A stretch of 64,000 bases of DNA from Phytopythium helicoides (taxonomy: Eukaryota; Oomycota; Peronosporomycetes; Pythiales; Pythiaceae), in contig JANFNE010000011.1 in the NCBI GenBank assembly GCA_024867545.1, positions 992,001 to 1,056,000 on the forward strand, in the 5' to 3' direction. A program made the translations under genes and the position numbers. The notes below the pieces were generated by a model that was not told where the DNA came from, did no database searches, and was given only the letters and a program-made list of their open reading frames with translations. Shown piece by piece: positions 9,711 through 20,195 of this stretch (positions are counted from its first letter, which is position 1; each line of letters opens with the position of its first letter).

Positions 9711-12700
9711 TCTTACAAGGTGCGGTAGTTGTTTTTGTCGTAGGTGTTGCTCCTCTTCTTTGGTTGTCGTTCACCTCAGAGGTTGAAAAGGAAAATGATG
9801 TGAAGACGGCAGGGACAGTTTAGCAGCTTCACTATGCAAGTCGCCATGAAGACGTAGCTGTTGGTATATCTGGCGGGTTCCGAGGCTTCAACACGATACT
9901 CCTCGAGGGGTATTGGATTCGACTTGGAGCACTTGGATACCTCTTGACCGCGCTGACACGACTTCAATTGTGACCTGCACTCCGCAGCGATTCGATGACG
10001 CACTTTTGCTGAGAGCTATGGACGCGCCTTCGTCATTTGACAACACTACGCTGGTTGTCTCTAAGCATTGATTGCCGGCCGGTCAATCTCTCCATCTAAC
10101 AGTCCAATTTGCACCTCCTCAGCACAGGTGAGACTTCATCCTCGAAGCAAACTCGTCGTCGCTTTTGCTCTACAAGCTGACGCTGCGCTGGATCTCGTAG
10201 TCCAAAAGGTATCAGCAAGCCTACAGGTGCGTCGCGATCTGCAATGACGCGGTAACGACTAGCTTCTCGCGAAGAGCATCGTCGCCGCATCCAGTAGCCG
10301 TCAGCAACAATTCGGGCATTGTGTTTACTCCAGAAACACTTGTTGACTCTAGCTCAGCCCTCGGTTTGCAGCGCGCAAAGGTTGTCTCAGTTGAAGTCGC
10401 TTTGAGTGACGTCGCCGATCCATTCCACTCTGTCGCGTCTATGACCAATATGTGCACTTGTGACGCGCAACCGTCCAATGCTGACGCTGCTGGATCACCT
10501 CGGTCAAAGGATACTGGCGCAATGAATGATTCGCAGATATCCTGTTATTTTGCGCCACCTGTGCCAGTGGCGATCGCTCACAACTTGGTTAAATCTGCCA
10601 AATTCGACCCGACCCATAGTCACAGCGTCCATTGTGTGTCTGCCGCACGACGCCTTTGAATAGCGCACAACGACCTGCAAGCGCCACCATTCTGCTTGAT
10701 GTCCCAATCACAGCTCGCCAAGTCAGAGCACCACCAGTTTCTGCGCAATCTGCCCACAGCCGAGCGACGCGAAAACCTGATTGAAGCCCAAATGATGCGG
10801 TGGACGTGGCGCTTGGTGGCGAAAGCGCGTCATGAGTCGTGGCGTGCAGCGTCGACACAAGCAACCTTCGCGTCACCATCACATCAAATGCCGAGAAAAT
10901 GACAAAAGCCGTATTGAGGTGCCATGAGGGCTAGAGTGCTCCTTGCATCAACGACTTCAGGGTCCTGTGGAGTTTCAAGTCGTCCATCGCATTCACGATC
11001 CTCTGCGTTGCAAGGCTCTAGTGTTGTATACGTCATTGTCCACCTCCGTCAGCAAAGCAGATCTGGCAAAGTCCACTGGACTGTACCTGCGTCTCTGAAT
11101 TTGGCCATCATTTCGCTCCCTTGTCCTCCCGAACGCCAATAGAGCAGGCGCTAACGTTGAGGCCGAAAGCTAGGAGACTAGCTCGCGTGGTGGTTGACAA
11201 CGAGATGGTACGCCCACAACGCTGACGCCATTCCTTCATTGATCTAACGTCGATCGCCGCACGAGCAATGTGCCAATCTGTCCGCCACGCCCCTCGACAT
11301 GATTACCCCAGCAGCCCCAGGTGACAAGCGCCAGTGGCATGAGGCCGCAGCAGCACACAATCGCTGCACCAGCGCGCGTTTCCAACATACAGCCAACGTC
11401 GATCTTCGGAACTTGCACCAGTCACGTGAGACGACCACACGCTCCACGTCCCGACACACAGAACGCTACTCCGGAGTATAACGCTCGAAGCTTCATGTGG
11501 AGGTGCTGGCACTCGTGGTGGAGCGGAGCCATCGCTCCTCCCCGTCTGGAATCGCCTGATGCTCGGAACGAAACGCCGACGCCCGCGAGCCTCGCTGCCG
11601 CGTCCACAGCCGCAGCGTCGCCTCAAGATCCATCTCCTTCCTCAGCTGCGGGCTTAACGTCGACCGCGGCGCTTAGCGAGAGCGCCGACGTCCACCGCAT
11701 CGCCACGGAGTCGCCCGCCGTGCTCCGTTCTTGGTTTCTTTTTGGCCCTCACTCCAAATAGTAAACTTATACGGGAAAAGAAATATACCTAAGCGGAATT
11801 TCATTTGATTGCTGTGGTTTGGACAGCTCAAGAGCACTTTTTTGATGCTGCAAGGCTGCAGTGCATGCTCTCCAAAGCACTCCGACAATCTCAACCACTA
11901 GGCATTTGGTGTTTCCCCAGAATTGCGTCGCACCTCCATGCTCTGAGCTGTGCACTGTCGAGAGTCGAGGCTGTGCACGCGAATCGAGGTCCGCACCGAA
12001 ACTTACAAGTTGTAAGTTACAACCTCGCGTGCCTCACGTACTTTCACCAGCGACATTGATGGCGACGAGATGCCCAGATGCGTTGCAGCCGGGATCCCAG
12101 AAGAGCACTACGATTCAACCTCCTACCGAGCGCAGGGACTAAATTTAGTAGTGAAGTCGGGCTTATGCGCAGTCGAGGAGCACTGTTATCGGGCTTGATG
12201 GGACTATTGGTACCGCGCGCGGCATTCTCACAAACATTGCTTCGATTGCTGACGTCGCTGCCTCGTAAGCGGCAGCCAACAAACTGCTTCGCCACCGTTA
12301 GCCAGGTGCACCAAGCAGTTGTCAGCCTCGAACGGCTGGGGCTGGCTGGACAACACAAGCACGACTTCACGAGTTGCTGTCGACAACAACATGCTGCGTG
12401 TGGTGGCATGCGACGTTTCCGGCACTCACCGCCCGTGAGTTCGCCTCGCTCGAAGCCGAAGCCGCTGTAGAAGTCGAGTGGCTACAAAGCGCCTCGAGCG
12501 GCTATACCAACACATCATCTGCAAAGTACACAGGCAATGCTTTCCGGATTACGCCAGCACGGAACGCAGTGGAAAGGAGCGTGCTCCTTGCAGACACCTA
12601 CCAGTTGTGATTCGACATGGGAAGCTGAGATCAAGCTACTACTACTACAGTCTATGAAGCTCGAGCATGCGCTCACGCGACTGGACGTGTGAGGAGCGGG

Positions 12701-13598
12701 AGCGAGACGACGAGTATCCAAAGCGAGGCCCTCGGAGCCACAACCTACGACCAACGAGGACGCGGACGAGGCCATCGTCTTCTCAACCGCATCAAGTTAT
12801 CGGTAGCTCCATGGCATTTGCAGCCTTGCAGCCTTGCTAGCCAATATGGCGGCGGGCTTGGATGCATTTGGACCGCATCTCCACCACTCCACCCAACTGC
12901 AGAAACGTGGAACGAGGTACGCACTCGACGTCTCCTCCCGCTAAACCCCAACGCGTTGCTCAGGCTTTTACGCGCGGCGTAGAGTCGTCTGCCTTCAAGG
13001 GTCGCTGGCTGCTGTTTCACGCCTGGCGAAGAAGCAACACGCAACTGCTCACAATACGCCGTGGTGTGTCGCTGCCATCTCTCTGCCTTGAACCCGCTTC
13101 GACGGCAAGGAATCGTCGCTTCAATCAGCAAATGGCGTGGCGCCACCTCGCCCTGACGCGCGCCTTTTTTTTTGTCGCCACTTTTTTTTCTGTCGCCTCG
13201 TTGGAAAACCTTAGGTTGTATGTATTAAACCTCAATGTTTTTTTGAGAAATTCGAGGTTTTTCGAGTGAATTCAGAACGGAATGGCGACTAGCGAAAATT
13301 GGCGGTATACAAATATCAAGATAAATGAAACCCCGCAGAACTCGATCGCACGCGTGCTCCATCGGATTCGAGAGGGCCTGCCGCCACACACACAAAAAGC
13401 CGCCCTTTTTCCCGTGAGCCCAGATGGCTTTTTGCACGCGAGCGACCACTTGGTGACGAATTTGGTCTCGCAACTGGTCGCTCAATCTCGAATTTTCGAA
13501 AACTGGGGGGTTGGATCTCGCGACCCGCACTCACGCCCCCCTCTCCATACGCCTCGCCATACAAAACATTCACTCTGCGGTTTTCCCGCGCGGTCCGC
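9711..13598. other. 3.9-kb region without a convincing gene
   Basis: It holds only short ORFs of about 60-145 codons on both strands, with unremarkable composition, no recognisable domain and no mutual support. I see no tRNA or rRNA. The stretch just above 9710 must hold the FAS copy 1 promoter, and the stretch below 13599 that of the acetyltransferase gene. At about 13155-13190 there are two T-rich tracts each followed by TGTCGCC. At about 13228-13260 an AAACCTC...GAGGTTT inverted pair occurs. No transposase, reverse transcriptase or terminal repeat was recognised. Confidence 0.5.
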
Positions 13599-16121
13599 AT
13601 GGGTCCGCGCGAGCCGCGAGCTTTCCAGGCGCCGCGCGCACCCGCCGGCGGTCGTGAGGCCCCCGGCGCGGGCCCCGCGCCGCCCCCGACGGCGCCCGAG
13701 GCCTCGCCGAGCGACCGGCGGCGGCCCAAGCGACCGGCGGCGCCCGACGGCGAGCGCGACGGCGGCAAGCGCCCGCGCGGCGGCAAGACAGGCGGCGAGA
13801 CAGGCGGTGAGCCGGCGCTGTCGCCGCTGAGCGCCGCGCCGGCCGAGCGGATCCGGCAGCACATCCGCGACGTGCGGCGGGAGGTGTTCCTGCGGCCCAT
13901 GCTGGCGCTGGTGGCGCGCCTCATGTTCCACCGCGCCAACCACGGACTGTTCAACGTGCGCGTGGACCCCGTGCGCTGGAACATCCCGCACTACCTCGAG
14001 GTCGTCAAGAACCCCATGGACCTGTCGGCCGTCAAGAACAAGTGCCTCAACCTAGAGTACGCCAGCGCGGAGGCCTGCGCCGACGACGTGCGCCTCGTGT
14101 TCAAGAACGCGTGCTTGTTCAACCCACCGGGGCACGCCGTGCACGAGGCCGCCAAGGAGCTGCTGAGAGAGTTCGAGAACGAGTACGCGCGACACCTCGC
14201 CAAGCAGCAGGCGCTAGACAAGCGCCGCGACGAGCACTCGTGTCCGTTCTGCCTCGCCAACGTCTGCGGCGTCTGCAACGAAAAGTGCATCAACTTTGAG
14301 CCCCCGTTCGTGCAGTGCTCCGGCCCCTGCCGCCAGCGCATCAAGCGCCACTCGCTGTACTACAAGACCCCCAGCGGCTCGCACCACTGGTGCGCCAAGT
14401 GCTACACGTCGCTGCCCAAGATGCTCACATTGCCGGTGGTACCTGCAGCAGCTACAACAGCAGACGAGCCGCAGCAACCACAGCAGCAGATGGTGGCCAA
14501 GAACACGCTAATCAAGGCCAAATTCCTCGACCAGCTCACCGAGCCGTGGGTCCAATGCGATAAATGCTCCGGATGGGTCCACCAGATCTGTGTCCTCTTC
14601 AACGCTTGTGAGAACGCAGGCGGTGAGGATGAAGAGGTCCCATACACATGTCCGCTTTGCCGACTCAAGGAGTTGGATGAAGAGAAGGAGAACTGGGACT
14701 ACAACATGTCGCCGAGCTTGACGTCCGTCGACGAGTTCCCATTAGCGCCCCCGACCGAAAAGTTCGACTTTGGTCAATCACACAGCCCAGCACTAAAGCT
14801 GCGCAAGTCAATCTCGACAGACTTTGTGCGCGTGCTTGGTTTTGACAAAGACATTTACAAGCGCATTGCTGGCTACTGTTGTGATATCGGACAGACAGGC
14901 CCGACTCGGATTGTGCGGAGCCAGGATCTCGCAGATTGTGCATTGTCACGGTTCATGCAAGATTGGGTGTATCAGTACCTAGCAAGCATTGGCGAGGTAG
15001 ACGCGGCCGAATCGGTCGTGATCAAGGTCGCATCGTCCATCAAAAAGTCGTGCCTCGTGAGTCCAGTCGTCCGTGAGCATTTTCGGTCCGAAAAAGTAGA
15101 GGTGCGTGATGCTTTTGCTTGCTTGCGTTTTTGGTTTGCTGCATCAATGCTAACATTTCTTCTTTGCTGTCATGATGTGCAGTACCCCGAGGAGATCGAG
15201 TATACGTCCAAGGCGATCTTTGTGTTCCAGACGATCAACGGCGTCGAAGTTTGCATCTTCTCCATGTATGTCCAAGAGTATGACGACCAGTGCAACTTTC
15301 CTGAGAACAGGAATCGCACATATATCGCGTATCTCGACAGTCTCGTGTACATGCGTCCTCGGCATGTACGCACTAACTTGTTCCATCAACTGCTGATCTC
15401 GTACCTGGCGTTCTGCAAGAACCGCGGGTTCGAGTATGCGCATATCTGGGCGTGCCCAACAACTCGCGGCGGCGACTTTATTTATTGGTGCCACCCAACG
15501 TTCCAGAAGAACCCTGGGAAGGACCGGCTGCTGCAGTGGTATCTTTCGATGGCCGCCAAGGGCAAGCAGAGCGGCGTTGTGTTTGATTGCACGGACTTAT
15601 TTTCGTGCGAGTTCGAAGCGCTCGAGTCCACGCTTGACTCTCGTCTGCCTCCGTACTTTGAAGGGGATTATTGGCCGTCTGAAGTGGAGCGTCTGGCTGC
15701 ATCTCCACCGAAACGTGGAAAGCTATCCAAGGAGGCTTATGCCGAGAGCTTGCGTGGGCAAAAGTTCCGGAAGCGGCTCGTGGACTCTGTCCGCTGTTCA
15801 CGCGACTCGTTGTTTGTGATATCCTTGCAGCCAAAGTGCTCCGGGTGCCAGCGCCTCGTTTTCAAGCCCGTCGGTGCAGTTGTGGAAGCTACAGAGCGAT
15901 GCGATGCGTGCCGCAAGGCGAGCAGTACTGGCAGAGCGTCTATGGCTGCCGCGAGTGGAGAGCAAGAAAGTGAGTTGTCGTGCCCATTCGTCGACAACCG
16001 CCCGACTCTTCTCCAGAACTGCGAAGAGCGGCACTACCAGTTCGACAGCTTTCGCCGCGCCAAGTACTCGACCATGATGCTGATTTACGAGATTCATTCG
16101 AGCCAGCAGCGGTCGCTGTGA
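13599..16121 (+). CDS. p300/CBP-type histone acetyltransferase (KAT11) with bromodomain
   Basis: Nuclear lysine acetyltransferase and co-activator. A Pro/Arg-rich N-terminus is followed by a bromodomain (residues about 100-200), a Cys-rich zinc-binding block (about 214-268), a PHD-like finger (from about 316) and a KAT11 catalytic domain (about 470-700). The catalytic domain carries the p300-like VQEYDDQC, AYLDSLVYMRP and LPPYFEGDYWP motifs. A C-terminal Cys pair segment and a DNRPTLLQNCEERHYQFDS block resemble plant HAC proteins. No KIX or TAZ domains are visible. The 840-codon ORF contains a likely 81-bp phase-0 intron, 15102-15182 (GTGCGT...GTGCAG), in a conserved part of the catalytic domain. 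Splicing gives about 813 residues. The 3' end faces the STRIP-like gene, 217 bp away. ATG 13599 is the first in frame; a later start is possible. Confidence 0.9.
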   Translation: MGPREPRAFQAPRAPAGGREAPGAGPAPPPTAPEASPSDRRRPKRPAAPDGERDGGKRPRGGKTGGETGGEPALSPLSAAPAERIRQHIRDVRREVFLRPMLALVARLMFHRANHGLFNVRVDPVRWNIPHYLEVVKNPMDLSAVKNKCLNLEYASAEACADDVRLVFKNACLFNPPGHAVHEAAKELLREFENEYARHLAKQQALDKRRDEHSCPFCLANVCGVCNEKCINFEPPFVQCSGPCRQRIKRHSLYYKTPSGSHHWCAKCYTSLPKMLTLPVVPAAATTADEPQQPQQQMVAKNTLIKAKFLDQLTEPWVQCDKCSGWVHQICVLFNACENAGGEDEEVPYTCPLCRLKELDEEKENWDYNMSPSLTSVDEFPLAPPTEKFDFGQSHSPALKLRKSISTDFVRVLGFDKDIYKRIAGYCCDIGQTGPTRIVRSQDLADCALSRFMQDWVYQYLASIGEVDAAESVVIKVASSIKKSCLVSPVVREHFRSEKVEVRDAFACLRFWFAASMLTFLLCCHDVQYPEEIEYTSKAIFVFQTINGVEVCIFSMYVQEYDDQCNFPENRNRTYIAYLDSLVYMRPRHVRTNLFHQLLISYLAFCKNRGFEYAHIWACPTTRGGDFIYWCHPTFQKNPGKDRLLQWYLSMAAKGKQSGVVFDCTDLFSCEFEALESTLDSRLPPYFEGDYWPSEVERLAASPPKRGKLSKEAYAESLRGQKFRKRLVDSVRCSRDSLFVISLQPKCSGCQRLVFKPVGAVVEATERCDACRKASSTGRASMAAASGEQESELSCPFVDNRPTLLQNCEERHYQFDSFRRAKYSTMMLIYEIHSSQQRSL

Positions 16122-16338
16122 GAACGGAAACAAGGCAAGGGTGGTGACCGACACCATGTCCGCGTAGCTGGGAAAAAAATATAGACACGATAGGTAAAAA
16201 AGATAAACACATATACACAGGCGCTCGTTGCGCCGCGCGTGACGCGCACACACCAGCTTTGGGTCCACGTTACACATAGTCGTTTGAGAGTCCCTGCCAC
16301 TTCATTCCATTCTACTGTAGTTACCGCGCACAGCTGGC

Positions 16339-18710
16339 TCAGCTGAACGCGATCGGAAGCGGGGCGTTGGCAGCATTCGCATCGTGCGTGAGCTTCTCGT
16401 TATCAAGCCACTTCTCGTACTGTTGGCAAAAGTTGACCGGATCAAGTTTCAGGTCGTTGTAGAGCTTGGCCGCCCGCCCACCGTCGACGATGAATGCGTC
16501 GGACGCTAGCTCCTTGCGCGCCTCGTTCAGAAGCGATGCACCCTGCGGTAGCGGCTTTTGGCTAAACACTGAGTCGAAGTAGTACTTGTGATGGTATGCT
16601 TGCATCTCGCCGAACAGCAAGCGCTCTACCGAGTCCTGAGACGGCGGCTTGTTCAGATCTTCGTCCTCGTAGTGCAGCCAGTCGTCATTGAGTTCCGGCC
16701 GCACGTGAAGATAAATCTCCGTCAGCAGGCTGATGCATGTATACTTGCGCATCCACTGTACATGCATGCTTGTCAGTCAACCACCTTCATATCACGCACT
16801 GCCAATACAACTATACCTGAGGACCAAGATACTTGGCTTGCGATTTTACTAGCTTCAAAGCATATAGTCGAGGTAACGGGATTTGCAGTGACACTACGCG
16901 CTGCAGACAAGAAAAGCAGGTTGCCGTCAAACAAACCATACGCATACACGAGGTAAATTCCGCATACCTTGAGCCACACAATAGAAGCGCTGCGGCAGAG
17001 ACCGTTCTTGATAATGTTGGGTTTCCGCTTCGTCAGCTTTTGGAGAATGCGCAAGATACTCGTAATTGTACGAGTAGACTGCAGCGAGTAGTCAAGCACA
17101 TCATCCTCGACGCGTAAGTTGAGTTTCTCGAGTTCTCGCTCAAGAGCATAGAAGCCCGACTTGGGTTCGTCCCCGCCCGAGTCTTGCCGCAGGTATGTAG
17201 AAATGTCCTTGTTCATAAACTTGGTCAGTGTCGCCAGCAGATTGTTCTCGAGGAAGAACTGCATAAAGTATTCGGCCTTGCACGCATGGCTAGCTCGGAA
17301 GTGCTTGAAGATGAGAAGTATTGTGAGGCATGCAACGTCCAGCACGATCGTTTTCTCTCGCAAAATCCACTTCCAGAACTGGTTGTCGTTGTTCGGGTCG
17401 GGGCCACCACCCATTCCCATGTTGCCCATGCCGTAGTTATCGCCCGATGTAACGTTGTACATTGGTCCAAGTTGATCTCCGCTCGATGGACGGCGGGAGT
17501 AGAATGTCTTCTTGTCGCGTGCGTTGAGCGCACTACCGCACGAGAGAGTTACAAGGTTGCTCAGAAAAGTCGTGTACTCGCGCATGCAAGGCAAGAAGAG
17601 CTGGTACACCTGCTCGCAGCGCTCCTCCCACTCATCGTCAAGGGCATCTAAAGGCGCGGTCGCACGCACCGGGTCATCATCATCCACTGCTTTCCGTCGC
17701 TCATCCGAAGCCTCGCTCGACAGTTTGAGTTCGTACATTGGCTTGTGCAGATACTTATTGTGAAGCTCCTCGCGCATCTTGACGAACTTGAGCTTTTGAA
17801 GATAGTAGGGGTCTTGACTTTCGAGCACTGCCATATCGTAGTACGTCTTCTTGAGAGTCTTGCACATCAGGCGTCCTCTAGCTTCGTCTTCAAAGACCGA
17901 GGGGTCCGTTCCGTTCCGCTCACGACGGAGCCTCTTAAGAGCAACGAGCGAGTCAAAATTTCCGAGCACAGCAGCAAACCACTCGTGGAACAGCAGGAGC
18001 AGCCGTTTGATCGGGAACCCGGGAAGCACGTTCAACTGGCTGAGGCAGTCGAGAATGGTGACGAGCGAGTACGTGGGTGCGCCAATGCCCAGCAACATGA
18101 GCTGTCTGTCGAACACGACGTTTTGCTTGTGCGCGTTGAACACAATGAGCAGGTACATGAGCGTCATGTCTCGCTGCAGGTCGTTCACGAGCTGGTCGAC
18201 CTTGTCGAGGTCCAGATGCTGGAAGTTGAGTCCTCGGAACGCGTGCACCGACTGCTGCAGGTGGTCCGAGAAGACGGGGAGCGCGCCGCACTCCTGCAGC
18301 AGCTCGTTGTTGGCTCGCGCGTGCTCGAGTCGCTCGAGCGCCTGCGGGTCGCCCAGCGGTCCGCCTCCATTTCTAGCCGAGCGCTGGTACGAGGGCAGCG
18401 AGACGGTCGTGGAGCGGATCGAGCCCTCGGCCAGCAGGAGCAGCTCGCGCTTGGCGCGGAAGGTCGCGTCCATGTGGCGCACGTCGGTGGCCGACGCGTT
18501 CTCGACCTGGTTGAGCAGCCAGCTGACGCGCTCGCGGGCCTTGCGGCGCGCCGTGGCGGACGCGGGCGAGGCCGCCGCCACTTTGTCCCACCAGCGCTGC
18601 GCGTCGGCGTCGGCGTCCGCGTCGAGCGCCTCCTCGCGCACGTACGCGCAGTAGAAGAACGCGAGCTTCTCCTGCTGCGTGAGCGCGCGCAGCAGCGCGT
18701 CGCTGGCCAT
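16339..18710 (-). CDS. STRIP1/FAR11-like STRIPAK complex scaffold, 3 exons
   Basis: Homologue of striatin-interacting proteins (N1221 and DUF3402 family), scaffolds of the PP2A-kinase STRIPAK complex. In the first exon the GFPIKRLLLLFHEW segment matches the N1221 core, and a C-terminal TSILRILQKLTKRK segment is typical of the DUF3402 part. Exons by eye are 18710-16968 (581 codons), 16900-16817 (84 bp) and 16755-16339. Introns are 67 bp (GTATGC...CTGCAG) and 61 bp (GTATAG...GTACAG), both phase 0. The 84-bp exon encodes RLYALKLVKSQAKYLG, which fits the family block between the two larger exons. The last exon has the family's IYLHVRPELNDDW. Predicted length is about 747 residues, near the family's usual size. 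Reading through the first donor would give a premature stop. Confidence 0.82.
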
Positions 18711-20195
18711 GGCTGCGCGTCTGCGGAGCTCGCGCCGTCACCACGCGGCGTGCCCTTCAACTCGGCCGCGCTTCACTTGCGTGGAGTATGCAGGGGGAGA
18801 AGGTGTTCGGTTGCCGCAAAATCGTACTTAACCGCGGCTCGTGTAATTCACAAATAACGGCAGCGTAGCTGTTAGAACAGAAAGTGGCGCGAAGGTCGTC
18901 TGTATCGACGTCGCGCGATGGTCTACATGACGTCCTTCCGGCAGTCGTCGCCGCCGCTGAAGCATCATGCTCTGGGGGTTGCCACGCATCCTCCGATGCT
19001 CGAACGAGCCTGGTCTGCTCCCTGTCGACGCCCCCAGAGTTGTCGCGTTCTACGTTTGGCGGTCACCGCCTTGGTGGTGGGCCACTCGGCAATACGGTAT
19101 CATCGCTTCCAGACCACCTGAGTTGGCTGGCGCTGATTGGAGAGTGAGCTTGGACGCGCTGACGATGCTCGTCGCGGAGCCAAGAGGGTAAACAACGCGC
19201 TCCGACGCGCCGGCGACTTGCTGGCAAGTTGCTCGCTCGCTCGTCCTGCTCTGCGCTCTGCGTTCGAGCTGCCTGCCTCAGCACCTCAGCCTTTTGGGGC
19301 GGGACTCACTCAACGCAATGGACAGTCGGGCTCTGGGTGCGTGAGCAGCTCCATTCTTCCGCCTCACCTCACTCGAACGCAGCAGTGCAACGTGTACATG
19401 TATCCATCCGGACCCGACCAGATCGGCACCGCGTCGACGCAGCCGAGGGCTCGCGGCCATCCAGTCCACGCTTGCGTTCCGTCGGGCGCGCCTTCATGGC
19501 TTCCTTCTCGCTGGTGCTGGTGCTGGAGCTGTTTGTACCGTACGCACAGTTGCCCTCTTTGGACTGCTTGGGGGGTACGTGGCGCTTGGGCGACGTCAGC
19601 TTGCTCGAACATTTGGAGAGGGGCATAGCCGTGACGTCACTGCATCATCGCTGCCCCAATGGCATGTCTCACTCGCTGGTTTTCTCGCTCGGTCGGCCGA
19701 TCGTCGCGGTCGCTTGATGCTCCACGTTCCTTTCCTCGCAGCAACTTCACCCCGCGTCCCCCTAGCTACTCGCCCGCGCACATGGCAGCCCTCCACTCAT
19801 CAGACGCTGCAAGCCCTGGTCAAATCGCTCGTCCCCCCGCCTCCTGAGCCGCGTCAGCTCCGGGGGGCGGTGACAGCCGCGACGTGGACAGCCGCCACGG
19901 CGCTCTATTCGGAGCAAAATCAGTGACGTCATGCCCTACCCCCAGGCGAGAATCGCGCGTCATGCGCCGCTCCACCGCTTGCGCGTCACCGGATCGCCTT
20001 AGAGTGATGGTCTTTCTTGAAGGATGCGTGTCATCGGCGCCGCAGCCAGCCGCTGCCGACGTCAGGGGCCCTTCTCTGGGGCTGCCGGAGCCGCGCGCAG
20101 GGCCTGCGGGCCGCCATTTTCCCTTCCAACGCGTCGGAGAGAGCGCCGCCGCCTCTATTCGCCACCACCGCCTCGGAATAGAGACAGCAGCCGCC
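18711..20195. other. Divergent intergenic region between STRIP-like gene and FAS copy 2
   Basis: About 1.5 kb lies between two divergent starts and must contain both promoters. Short ORFs on both strands (up to about 165 codons) overlap one another and show no domain. An in-frame ATG at 19884 could extend FAS copy 2 by 104 codons. That extension is not conserved in copy 1, and the 20196 ATG has a much better context (GCCGCCATG). No RNA gene or repeat was recognised. Confidence 0.5.

Noticed and set aside
19884..20195. N-terminal extension of FAS copy 2 from an upstream ATG
   Set aside because: Not matched in copy 1, low-complexity, and the ATG at 20196 has a near-ideal context.
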